Source: Neptunomonas antarctica
GTDB taxonomy: Bacteria; Pseudomonadota; Gammaproteobacteria; Pseudomonadales; Balneatricaceae
Direction: 5' to 3'
DNA length: 64,000 bases
Assembly: GCF_001305295.1 (NCBI RefSeq)
Contig: NZ_LJSI01000037.1
Coordinates: 1 to 64,000, forward strand
This document shows, piece by piece, positions 51,974 to 60,000 of this stretch. A program made the position numbers and the translations under genes. Position 1 is the first letter of the stretch. Each line of letters starts with the position of its first letter. Below the pieces are notes generated by a model that saw nothing but the letters and a program-made list of their open reading frames with translations, had not been told where the DNA came from and ran no database searches.

Positions 51974-52651
51974 ATGAACGACCTTTCAACCGACAAACAG
52001 GCTGTGCAGGTGTGGGATATATCTATTCGGCTGTTTCACTGGTCACTGGTGGCCGGTATCGGTTTTCAGTGGTACTCCGGCGAAGAAGGCGGCAACATTA
52101 TGCTCTGGCATATGTATATCGGTTATAGCTTGCTGGGATTAATCTTATATCGTTTTGTATGGGGCTTCATTGGCAGTACCTATGCGCGTTTTTCCGACTT
52201 TTTGAAAGGGCCTAAATACACCATCAGCTATGCCAAAAAGTTTTTGAAAGGCGAAAAAACTCACTACCTTGGGCACAATCCACTCGGTGGCTGGATGGCG
52301 GTGACATTAATGCTATTAGTGTTTATTCAAGCCTCGACCGGGCTGTTTTCCAGCGATGACATCATGACAGAAGGGCCTCTCTTCTCGCTGGTTAGCGAGT
52401 CTATCGCCTACACACTGACTGACATCCATGAGATCAACTTCAACCTGATACTTATATTCGCAGGCCTGCATATTATTGCCGTCATTTACCATCGTCTGAT
52501 CAAAAAAGAATCTTTAATAAAAAGCATGCTCACCGGTAAAAAAATAAGTAATCAAGCCAACACATCCAGTATAAAAACAAACTATTTATTAATGCTGATA
52601 TCCGCAGGACTGGTAGCTTTATGTGTTTACATGCTGGTGAACATCTTTTAG
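51974..52651 (+). CDS. Cytochrome b561-family membrane protein
   Basis: Predicted inner-membrane di-haem b cytochrome (Ni/Fe-hydrogenase-type b561 domain) that moves electrons between the quinone pool and periplasmic carriers. The 225-residue protein has four or more hydrophobic helices with haem-ligand histidines in RLFHWSLV, MLWHMYIGY and FAGLHIIAVIYHRL. The ATG at 51974 is chosen; an upstream frame inside nhaD is not coding. It faces a cytochrome c' gene across a terminator. Such b561 genes often neighbour cytochrome c' or small c-type cytochromes. Confidence 0.85.
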   Translation: MNDLSTDKQAVQVWDISIRLFHWSLVAGIGFQWYSGEEGGNIMLWHMYIGYSLLGLILYRFVWGFIGSTYARFSDFLKGPKYTISYAKKFLKGEKTHYLGHNPLGGWMAVTLMLLVFIQASTGLFSSDDIMTEGPLFSLVSESIAYTLTDIHEINFNLILIFAGLHIIAVIYHRLIKKESLIKSMLTGKKISNQANTSSIKTNYLLMLISAGLVALCVYMLVNIF

Positions 52652-52685
52652 AAAGTACTCAAATCAGCGTTCCAATAAACGCATG

Positions 52686-52715
52686 AAAAAACGGAGCTAT
52701 TTAGCTCCGTTTTTT
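52686..52715. terminator. Bidirectional terminator between cytochrome b561 and cytochrome c'
   Basis: ACGGAGCT-ATTT-AGCTCCGT flanked by A6 and T6 lies between the converging genes. A second, smaller A/T-rich palindrome (52721-52739) overlaps the cytochrome c' stop. Confidence 0.92.
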
Positions 52716-52728
52716 AACAAAAAAAGAC

Positions 52729-53184
52729 TTAGTCTTTTTCGCGGAAATCGTCATGGCAACCTTTACAGGTTTTGCCCAACTGACCGAACGCCGGCTTGAT
52801 AATATCCATATCACCGGATTTAGCAGCGACGGCCAATGCTGCTGCATTTTTAGCTAACGCATCCATTCCCTCGTCAAATTTTTCCTTATTTTCCCAGATA
52901 GCCGGTTTAGCGCCGGTATCACCTACACCGGAACCCTCAATAAAACCTTCCCCTGGCATGGTTGCCAAAGCAGCAACCGCATCAGCACGGCGTGCAAATT
53001 CAGCCGCATCGAAATCAATTTTACCTTTGACCATGCCAGCCATAGGGCCGAAGTTCCATTTGATGGTGTTAAACACGCCCTGACGATATTCAATCGCTTT
53101 TTCAGCATCCGTCGCCGCAGCCGCCAACGTGCTTCCCATCAAAACAGCCGTCGCCATTCCCACTATCAACAATTTTTTCATCAC
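52729..53184 (-). CDS. Cytochrome c'
   Basis: Periplasmic four-helix c-type cytochrome, known in other bacteria to bind NO and to protect against nitrosative stress. The 151-residue precursor has a signal peptide (cleavage near LAAAA) and the C-terminal haem motif CKGCH at residues 140-144, the position diagnostic of cytochrome c'. The family's N-terminal RQGVFNTIKWNFGPM is present. It may act alongside the cNOR in this window; that link is inferred. Confidence 0.93.
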   Translation of the reverse strand: MMKKLLIVGMATAVLMGSTLAAAATDAEKAIEYRQGVFNTIKWNFGPMAGMVKGKIDFDAAEFARRADAVAALATMPGEGFIEGSGVGDTGAKPAIWENKEKFDEGMDALAKNAAALAVAAKSGDMDIIKPAFGQLGKTCKGCHDDFREKD

Positions 53185-53280
53185 AATCTTCCTTTTATAT
53201 GACTAACAGTCTGATTAACCAGCCTGATTAAAGAGCACAACTTATATTAGATAAAACTTATGCATATTAACATTGTAACT

Positions 53281-53796
53281 TTACAATTCAAACAACGGTT
53301 GCAACTGCAACAGCCAGCGGTCGACTCGCTCTTGTGTTTCACCCTGTTGAACATCATCATCTAACGCCAGACCCACAAAAAAACATCCATCATCCGTTAA
53401 TGCTTTAGACGCCTCGAACACATAACCATCTACCGGCCATTGGCCATAGATTTTAGCACCGCCATCCCGCAGGACGTCGTGTAGCAAACCCATCGCATCC
53501 AGAAACCACTCTCCATAACCTATCTGATCACCCAGGCCGAACAAAGCACAGGGGGTGCCTTTAAGATTCTGGCATTTGAGTTCTTCCCAGAATTCTTCCC
53601 AATCTTCTTGTAGCTCACCATAATCCCAGGTGGGAATACCAAAAATACACACGCAGTAATCAGCGATGCCGTCCAATCCCTGATCGGCAATATTATGTAA
53701 TACTGCGCGCGATCCCAAACGCTCGGCTATTAGCTCGGCCGCCCTTTCCGTATTACCGGTTGTCGATCCATAGATGATGCCGATCTGTTTACCCAT
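53281..53796 (-). CDS. fldA: Long-chain flavodoxin
   Basis: FMN-binding electron carrier. The 171-residue protein has the phosphate loop YGSTTGNTE and the long-chain insertion. Isoalloxazine-contacting segments GIPTWDYGELQEDW and GLGDQIGYGEWFLDAMG are present. Partners such as FNR reductase are not in the window. A terminator separates it from the phasin gene. Confidence 0.94.
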   Translation of the reverse strand: MGKQIGIIYGSTTGNTERAAELIAERLGSRAVLHNIADQGLDGIADYCVCIFGIPTWDYGELQEDWEEFWEELKCQNLKGTPCALFGLGDQIGYGEWFLDAMGLLHDVLRDGGAKIYGQWPVDGYVFEASKALTDDGCFFVGLALDDDVQQGETQERVDRWLLQLQPLFEL

Positions 53797-53857
53797 AACA
53801 ACTCCAAATTCAACAGATACGGTGCATTATACCGGCAACAAAATTTTGTAAGGCATT

Positions 53858-53883
53858 AAAAAAGCAGCGCTGGGCTGCTTTTT
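53858..53883. terminator. Terminator between phasin and flavodoxin genes
   Basis: AAAAAGCAGC-GCTGG-GCTGCTTTTT, with A and T runs on either side, lies between the phasin stop (53918) and the fldA start (53796). On the minus strand it ends the phasin transcript. Confidence 0.88.
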
Positions 53884-53917
53884 ATATCATTAAAGAGTCG
53901 CTCTAAAATGAGGTGTT

Positions 53918-54244
53918 TTATTCAGAAGCAAATGCATTAAACGCACTTTTAGTAATCAGCTCAATCTCATCACGCGCTTCGTGAAGAGATTTAAGATTCT
54001 CATCACTGGCCGATTTAAGAGTCTGTTCCAGTTCTTGCGCATAGGATTGCTGCAACAATAACAAATCATTTGATGTCTGGCAGTTTTGCAGCTGCTTTGT
54101 CTGCTCAATGGTGGCGCTGATACAAGATTTTGTGCATTCCATTTGCTGTCGGGTTAGCTCTTCAAGCATGCGTGTTTGGATATTCACCAGCTCTTTAAAT
54201 GGCTCAATGGATTCACTCATTTTTTTAGTCATATCTTGAAACAT
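53918..54244 (-). CDS. Phasin family protein
   Basis: Phasins coat polyhydroxyalkanoate granules. The 108-residue protein is almost wholly amphipathic helix with a low-complexity Gln/Glu/Lys pattern typical of the family. It lacks a signal peptide. The ATG at 54244 with GGAAGGA upstream is used; an in-frame start at 54274 has no ribosome binding site. No PHA synthase is nearby, so granule association is inferred. Confidence 0.75.
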   Translation of the reverse strand: MFQDMTKKMSESIEPFKELVNIQTRMLEELTRQQMECTKSCISATIEQTKQLQNCQTSNDLLLLQQSYAQELEQTLKSASDENLKSLHEARDEIELITKSAFNAFASE

Positions 54245-54370
54245 TGGTATGTCCTTCCGTATACCGCACGACAATAATTACTCTGCATAGGATATACTTA
54301 CACGCCAATGGATTTTCAGCAACCTTCACTCGATTAAGACTATTCATTTTAAACTATTAAGGAGAAATTC

Positions 54371-54769
54371 ATGCGCCTTCTACACACCATGCTGCGTGTC
54401 ACTGATTTAGAAAAATCAATCCGTTTTTACACCGACATTCTAAGCATGACATTGCTGCGCCAACAAGATTATCCCGAAGGCCGCTTTACGTTAGCATTTC
54501 TTGGTTATGGTGATGAGTCCGCACACACGGCTCTTGAACTGACTCATAATTGGGATACCAATCACTATGATCTTGGCAATGCTTATGGACACATTGCGAT
54601 TGAAGTCGACGATGTTTATCAGGCGTGTGATGCAATAAGCACCATGGGTGGTGAAGTAGTGCGCGCAGCCGGCCCGATGAAAAACAGTGCATCAGGTACC
54701 ATACTGGCATTTGTTAAAGACCCGGACGGCTATTTAATTGAACTTCTTAGCCCAAAACGATCAGATTAA
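54371..54769 (+). CDS. gloA: Lactoylglutathione lyase (glyoxalase I), VOC family
   Basis: Converts the methylglyoxal-glutathione hemithioacetal to S-lactoylglutathione. The 132-residue protein has paired VOC modules with metal ligands expected at His5 (LLHTMLRV), Glu56 (TALELTHNW), His74 (YGHIAIEV) and Glu near 122 (GYLIELL). The start follows AAGGAG closely. Confidence 0.94.
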   Translation: MRLLHTMLRVTDLEKSIRFYTDILSMTLLRQQDYPEGRFTLAFLGYGDESAHTALELTHNWDTNHYDLGNAYGHIAIEVDDVYQACDAISTMGGEVVRAAGPMKNSASGTILAFVKDPDGYLIELLSPKRSD

Positions 54770-54921
54770 AAGCGCTATATCATCATTAATCACGGGTTAA
54801 AAGTTAATCGATATCAAGATTCGGACAGTTTAGTGCTGCACTACAGCATTTCATCCGTTAAAATATCGAACATTAGGGGATTCTAATCCAGCCTTATTCC
54901 TAGAGCTAACGGGTTTGTAAT

Positions 54922-54950
54922 TTCATATACCGGCAGCACATCTGTATAAT
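54922..54950 (+). promoter_or_regulatory. Likely sigma-70 promoter of the Sel1-repeat gene
   Basis: TTCATA (54922-54927) and a perfect TATAAT (54945-54950) are 17 bases apart and lie 44 bases before the start codon. Confidence 0.6.
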
Positions 54951-54993
54951 GATGTAACTTCAATCCCATAAAACCATTGGGGCATGACCAGAT

Positions 54994-55803
54994 ATGAGCA
55001 AGAAAATGTTATTAGCTGCGGCAGGACTGATCCTAGGACTGCAATCTATCAGTGTGCTGGCAGTGAGTATTACCTCTGCTAAAGAAGCGATCGAAAAGCA
55101 GAATTATACGTCTGCATTGGAAGACTTAAAGGTGCTAATCGATGAGGGCAACGCTGATGCCACGAATTTAATGGGCCAGCTCTATGAAAATGGCTGGGGC
55201 GTTGAAAAAGATGTTATCAAAGCAAAATCTCTTTACGATCGGGGTGCGCGCCAAGGCAACATCAGTAGTGTAAACAGCCTTCGAAAACTGAAGAATATAG
55301 AATATAAAGTAGTGCTAGACGCCCTGCTACCTGAAGTAAACGCTGGCAAAGCATCCGCGCAGAACAGTGCGGGTGAAATGTATGAGTTTGGATACGGTAC
55401 CGACCGTGATAGTGCTATGGCTTTCAAACTGTATCAACTGGCTGCTGAGCAGGGGTTCGTTGCCGCACAACACAACCTCGGCCGTAGTTATAATTTTGGT
55501 ACCGGAGTCGAGCAAAACTTTGAAGAGGCAGAACGCTGGTACCTGAAAGCAGCTAAACAAGGTTACACCAATTCGATGTTTTTCCTTGGCACTCTGTATT
55601 CAAACGGTTACGGTAAAGACAGCAGTCATCCCGGTGATGTTATCGCTTATGCGTGGATGCACAACGCAGCAGCACTGGGCAATGGCACAGCGGCTTCTAT
55701 CGAAACCCGCCTACTGATGAAACTGCAAGACAATCAAATGGATGAAGCAAAAACCTTAGCCGCTGCTTACGCAAACGACTACGTCAAACCCTTCCAGAAC
55801 TGA
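54994..55803 (+). CDS. Secreted Sel1-like repeat protein
   Basis: Predicted periplasmic or outer-membrane protein of unknown function. The 269-residue precursor has a signal peptide (AGLILGLQSISVLA). Several Sel1/TPR-like repeats follow, each near 36 residues: ATNLMGQLYENGWGVEKDVI, SAQNSAGEMYEFGYGTDRDS, AAQHNLGRSYNFGTGVEQNF and NSMFFLGTLYSNGYGKDSSH. Such repeats mediate protein contacts. A perfect palindrome follows the stop. Confidence 0.85.
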   Translation: MSKKMLLAAAGLILGLQSISVLAVSITSAKEAIEKQNYTSALEDLKVLIDEGNADATNLMGQLYENGWGVEKDVIKAKSLYDRGARQGNISSVNSLRKLKNIEYKVVLDALLPEVNAGKASAQNSAGEMYEFGYGTDRDSAMAFKLYQLAAEQGFVAAQHNLGRSYNFGTGVEQNFEEAERWYLKAAKQGYTNSMFFLGTLYSNGYGKDSSHPGDVIAYAWMHNAAALGNGTAASIETRLLMKLQDNQMDEAKTLAAAYANDYVKPFQN

Positions 55804-55820
55804 TCTGGCCGGGTTGATAT

Positions 55821-55852
55821 TTATGATCTGGCTACGCGTAGCCAGATCATAA
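55821..55852. terminator. Perfect 32-bp palindrome after the Sel1-repeat gene
   Basis: Two 16-base arms (TTATGATCTGGCTACG and its exact complement) meet with no spacer, 17 bases beyond the stop codon. It can form a very stable hairpin or cruciform. There is no T-run on the plus side (ACTCTTTCCTC follows). It is probably a terminator or mRNA-end stabiliser, but its perfect symmetry also fits a protein-binding site. Confidence 0.75.
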
Positions 55853-55961
55853 ACTCTTTCCTCATCATTCAGACTCCCGACAGTTAATGCTTAACGCCAT
55901 CATCGACTGGTGATATATTAGCCAGCTTTTTAATACACCTGTATTCATTCGGCTTAGCATT

Positions 55962-57224
55962 ATGTCTTCTAATCAAACATCCGTTATCCCCTTAGCAACA
56001 ATCGATAGCAGCACAACCGTCTCTACGTTCAAAATCGGTTATTGGCTTCCACTACTTTGTGCTGCCTTATTATCTGTCGGAGCAACATTCTGGCTTGCCG
56101 CTAGAGAGTCCTGGCATGAAGCCAGCCTGCTAATTTTAGGCACAGCACTAGGTCTGGCGCTCTATCACGCCGCCTTTGGTTTCACTACAGCCTGGCGCAA
56201 TTTTATTATCAATGGTCGCGGCAAAGGTCTGCGAGCACAGATGCTAATGTTGGCCGTTGCCGTTTGTCTGTTTTTCCCTGCGCTGGCGGCTGGAGATCTG
56301 TTTGGCTCCGACGTTATCGGCTTTGTCCGCCCGCTAGGGTGGTCCGTGATTGTCGGTGCGTTTATTTTTGGGGTCGGGATGCAGCTAGGTAACGGCTGTG
56401 CGTCAGGTAACCTCTATCATGCAGGCGGTGGTAAGTTACGCGCTGTCCCCAGCATTATTGGATTTACTATTGGCGCGCTCTGGGCCACAAAAGATTATGA
56501 ATGGTGGACCACATTACCCCAGTACGCGCCCTTTTCTTTTATTGACCAATTCGGACTCATCCTTGCTATCCTGTTAAATCTTGCTCTGTTTGCTACGATT
56601 GCAGGCATCACGTGGGTAATAGAGAAGCGTCGGCATGGCACCATCGATAGTGATACGAATCACAGTTCTCAACCACTGTATCGCCGGCTCATCACCGGAC
56701 CCTGGCCGTTTTTCTGGGGGGCTATTGCTCTGGCATTACTTAATTTTATTACACTCGCGATGATCGGCCGCCCCTGGGCCGTCGCTGTCGCCTACCCTTT
56801 GTGGGGCGCTAAAGCGGCCGAATGGCTCAACATTGACCTTGAATTAGACTTCTGGACCTATTGGATGCAACCTGGCCGGGAATCTGCATTGCTGGAACCA
56901 TTAACATCCGATGCAGGCACACTCATGAATGTCGGTATTTTGATAGGCGCACTACTGGCAGCGGCGCTTGCTGGAAAACTTGCGATTCAATGGCGTATGC
57001 CCTGGCAAAACTGGATTGCCGCCGCCCTCGGCGGTTTAATGCTCGGCTATGGTGCGACTATCGCTTTTGGATGCAACATAGGCGCTTATTTCGGCGGTAT
57101 CGCCTCAGGCAGCCTGCATGGTTGGTTATGGCTGATCGCGGCCTTTATGGGCAGTATTCTCGGGACCTGGCTTCGCCCGTTATTTAAACTCAGTAATATC
57201 ACAGAAGCACATAACCGCTGTTAA
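55962..57224 (+). CDS. YeeE/YedE family sulfur-compound transporter
   Basis: Integral membrane protein of the YeeE/YedE (TsuA-like) family; characterised members import thiosulfate. The 420-residue protein has about 10 membrane helices. The two conserved cysteine motifs are GNGCASGNLYHAGGGK and AFGCNIGAYFGGIASG. No TusA/YeeD partner is encoded next to it. An RDD protein follows 11 bases later, probably in the same transcript. The substrate in this organism is not provable from sequence. Confidence 0.88.
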   Translation: MSSNQTSVIPLATIDSSTTVSTFKIGYWLPLLCAALLSVGATFWLAARESWHEASLLILGTALGLALYHAAFGFTTAWRNFIINGRGKGLRAQMLMLAVAVCLFFPALAAGDLFGSDVIGFVRPLGWSVIVGAFIFGVGMQLGNGCASGNLYHAGGGKLRAVPSIIGFTIGALWATKDYEWWTTLPQYAPFSFIDQFGLILAILLNLALFATIAGITWVIEKRRHGTIDSDTNHSSQPLYRRLITGPWPFFWGAIALALLNFITLAMIGRPWAVAVAYPLWGAKAAEWLNIDLELDFWTYWMQPGRESALLEPLTSDAGTLMNVGILIGALLAAALAGKLAIQWRMPWQNWIAAALGGLMLGYGATIAFGCNIGAYFGGIASGSLHGWLWLIAAFMGSILGTWLRPLFKLSNITEAHNRC

Positions 57225-57235
57225 CAAGGATCACC

Positions 57236-57694
57236 ATGACAAAAGTTTACGATCAAACTGATATAAAGCAGGCGTCACTTATCCGCAGAATAGCAGCACT
57301 TACCTATGACTTATTAATTGTTATTGCAATTTTATTTGTGGTCAGCGGCATTGGTCTGCTTATCAACCACAACGAAATGATACCCGAGCCACTTTATCGA
57401 TCGCTTCATCAGTCGGTTCTGTTTTTGTCGGTTTTTCTGTTCTATGGGTATTTCTGGACACGTTCAGGACAGACTATCGGCATGATGGCCTGGCACATAC
57501 GCGTACAAACACTGGAAGGCTATAGCCTGAGCTGGAAGCACGCGTTAATCCGTTTCTTTACGGCCGGCGCTTCCATTGCTTGTTTAGGATTGGGCTATCT
57601 ATGGATGCTGTTTTCAGACCAACACCTGACCTGGCATGATCAGATTTCCAACACCCGCGTTGTACGGTTAGCACCCAAAAAGAAAAATACTTAG
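57236..57694 (+). CDS. RDD family membrane protein
   Basis: Small membrane protein with an RDD domain. The 152-residue product begins ASLIRRIAALTYDLLIV (the RDD-type Arg plus Asp pattern) and has about three to four membrane helices, with GQTIGMMAWHIRV in the middle. Members have been linked to ion or Na+/H+ transport in some bacteria; its role here is unknown. It is likely co-transcribed with the YeeE/YedE gene and overlaps lptG by 4 bases tail to tail. Confidence 0.82.
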   Translation: MTKVYDQTDIKQASLIRRIAALTYDLLIVIAILFVVSGIGLLINHNEMIPEPLYRSLHQSVLFLSVFLFYGYFWTRSGQTIGMMAWHIRVQTLEGYSLSWKHALIRFFTAGASIACLGLGYLWMLFSDQHLTWHDQISNTRVVRLAPKKKNT

Positions 57695-58752
57695 CCCGCT
57701 TTACGCAGTAAAAACAAACCGAGTAGTAAACAAATAATAATAGGGATGGCTGTTGCCAGTAAGGGAGTGAAACCAATCACCGTACTGGCCGGCCCCAACA
57801 AGTCCTGAGAAAACTTAAAAATCAGGCCAACAATGATACCCGCAATAACACGCTGTCCGACTGTCACACTTCTGAGCGGCCCAAAGATAAACGAAATAGC
57901 AATCAACACCAGCGCTAAAATGCCTGCCGGTTGTAATATTTTACTCCAGAAGGCTAACCGGTATTGATTAGAATCCAGCCCCTGCTGATTCAGATATTGC
58001 GAGTAAGACCATAAACCGGTAATCGATAAATCCATCGGGTCTACCACAATTACAGACAGCAGAGTCGGCGTTAAGCCGGATGGCCAGACTTCCTGATCCC
58101 GCTGTTCTACGGCGGTATGATCATCGTAAAAAAGCGTGCTCACGACACTATCCAATACCCAGCCCTCTTTTGTGTAAAGTCCGCTTTTGGCAAAGCTCGA
58201 TGCTTGCATCTGGCGCTCATCATTAAAGGTATAACGGGTTATACCCCTGATCTTACCGTTCGGCTGCACCACATTAATATGGATAAACTGGTTACCTTCC
58301 CGATGCCAGACACCATGCTGAGAACCCAATGCCTTGCCTGCCGATTGCGCCAACGCACGCGAACTTTGCGCTAACTGCTCGGTTTGCGGCACCACATATT
58401 CACCCAAAATCAGCGCTAGCGCCGCCAGCAGCATCGCCGGTTTCAGTACGGCCATCACAATGCGCTGGATTGAGATACCTGCCGCTCGCATCACAGTCAA
58501 TTCACTGTTGCTGGCTAACATCCCCAAGCCCACCAAAGAGCCAACCAAACTCGCCAGAGGCAAAAATTCATAAATCCGGCTGGGCACCCTTAAGATCAAA
58601 TAAATCAGTACATCAGTAAAACCATAGCTCTTAGTTATTTCGCCCGCTTGCTCAACAAATTCAAAAATCAGATCAAGCCCGATCACAATCAACAAAATCA
58701 CAAAAACAGCACCAAGGACCTGAGCGCCAATATAACGATCCAGACGTTTCAT
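57691..58752 (-). CDS. lptG: LPS export permease LptG
   Basis: One of two permease subunits of the LptB2FGC transporter that extracts lipopolysaccharide from the inner membrane. The 353-residue protein has six membrane helices around a large periplasmic beta-jellyroll (about 105-265). The family N-terminus MKRLDRYIGAQVL is present. The ATG at 58752 overlaps the lptF stop in TGATG; a TTG one codon upstream is less likely. Confidence 0.95.
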   Translation of the reverse strand: MKRLDRYIGAQVLGAVFVILLIVIGLDLIFEFVEQAGEITKSYGFTDVLIYLILRVPSRIYEFLPLASLVGSLVGLGMLASNSELTVMRAAGISIQRIVMAVLKPAMLLAALALILGEYVVPQTEQLAQSSRALAQSAGKALGSQHGVWHREGNQFIHINVVQPNGKIRGITRYTFNDERQMQASSFAKSGLYTKEGWVLDSVVSTLFYDDHTAVEQRDQEVWPSGLTPTLLSVIVVDPMDLSITGLWSYSQYLNQQGLDSNQYRLAFWSKILQPAGILALVLIAISFIFGPLRSVTVGQRVIAGIIVGLIFKFSQDLLGPASTVIGFTPLLATAIPIIICLLLGLFLLRKAG

Positions 58753-59864
58753 CAAGCCTTACCTCGCTGAGGAATGGAGGGTAGAAGATTAAGCAAGCGC
58801 TCCCAAGCACTTCCCGCAAACATCAAACTCATCGCCAACAGGAAAAATGCGCCGTGGATCAACCATAACAGGCTCACAGACGCTTCCCCTTCATCGATAA
58901 CACCCTTCGCACTGGTCAGCAAAGTCAGATAAAGCATGTAGAGCAAAATCGAAGGAATCAACTTGGCATAGCGCCCCTGGCGCGGATTAGTTTTACTCAT
59001 GGGCACAGCAATTAAAGTGATGATCAACGCCAATAACGGCATTGATAATCGCCAGTGAAGCTCTGCCTGATACCTCGGTTGCGGCTTGCTTAGCAATTCA
59101 CTAAACGTCATCGATTCAATACCTGACGGGCGTAAATTCCCGTTCGAACGCGGCATCAGAAAACCATATTCTGCATATTTGATTTCATGATAATCGGCCT
59201 GACCCGGCACACCTTCGTAACGATAACCATTTTTCAACACCACAAAACGATCACCCGTATCAGGATTGATAACGACCTGTTTACCTGATTCAGCCAGCAC
59301 CACGCGCAACTGGCCGCTTTGTGCATCACGCTCTGAAACAAAAATAAGCTCCAGCTCTTTACCGCCCTCTTTTATGCCACTGATATAACTGGTACGGCTG
59401 CCACCTGACAAGCTTTGAAAACGTCCCGGCGAAAGGCTATCCAGTTCACTTTTCTCGCTCTGTTTGGCATAAATAACCTCAACCTGCTTCCAGCATAAGG
59501 GCGATATATACATCCCTAGCAATCCCACCATAAATGCAATCCCCACCGCCGGCCCCAACGCATACATAGATAGGCGCCGGCCACTCACACCGCTGGCATT
59601 GAGTACTACCATTTCACTTTCCAGATACATGCGTCCGTAAGCCAGCAGCACACCCAAAAATAAACCCAACGGTAGAATCAGCACCAACATTCCCGGTATC
59701 CGGTAAGCCACTGACTGAAAAACAAATTCAGGAGAAAGCTCACCGGCGGCGGCATAGGATAAATACTTAATAAAACGGCCACTCACAATTAGCATCGTCA
59801 GCACAGTGCTAACGGCGATGGTGCTCATCATGATCTGACGGGACAGGTAGCGAAAAATAATCAA
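58752..59864 (-). CDS. lptF: LPS export permease LptF
   Basis: Partner permease of LptG. The 370-residue protein has the same six-helix plus jellyroll layout. The start is TTG at 59864, giving MIIFRYLSRQIM, which aligns with the E. coli N-terminus (MIIIRYL); internal ATGs at residues 12-13 would break this. It is divergent from pepA, the classic arrangement. Confidence 0.95.
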   Translation of the reverse strand: MIIFRYLSRQIMMSTIAVSTVLTMLIVSGRFIKYLSYAAAGELSPEFVFQSVAYRIPGMLVLILPLGLFLGVLLAYGRMYLESEMVVLNASGVSGRRLSMYALGPAVGIAFMVGLLGMYISPLCWKQVEVIYAKQSEKSELDSLSPGRFQSLSGGSRTSYISGIKEGGKELELIFVSERDAQSGQLRVVLAESGKQVVINPDTGDRFVVLKNGYRYEGVPGQADYHEIKYAEYGFLMPRSNGNLRPSGIESMTFSELLSKPQPRYQAELHWRLSMPLLALIITLIAVPMSKTNPRQGRYAKLIPSILLYMLYLTLLTSAKGVIDEGEASVSLLWLIHGAFFLLAMSLMFAGSAWERLLNLLPSIPQRGKA

Positions 59865-60000
59865 AGTAAACCAACCTGCAAGCTAAAGGGTTTATGTATA
59901 TCAATGGGAAATGGTTTATAGTGCCAGACAATTATAGATGCCGGAAACTTCGTTCGGCATTATCTATCAAACCAGCATTAATGTCTTGTTTGGAGTCATC

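Noticed and set aside
54804-54817. TTAATCGATATCAA, a one-mismatch FNR/DNR-like box before the Sel1-repeat gene
   Set aside because: No -10 lies at class II distance, and a good sigma-70 promoter is found 105 bases further downstream, so the match is probably chance.
59938-60000. 21-residue N-terminal extension of pepA
   Set aside because: No ribosome binding site, not conserved, and a well-placed GGAG precedes the ATG at 60001.
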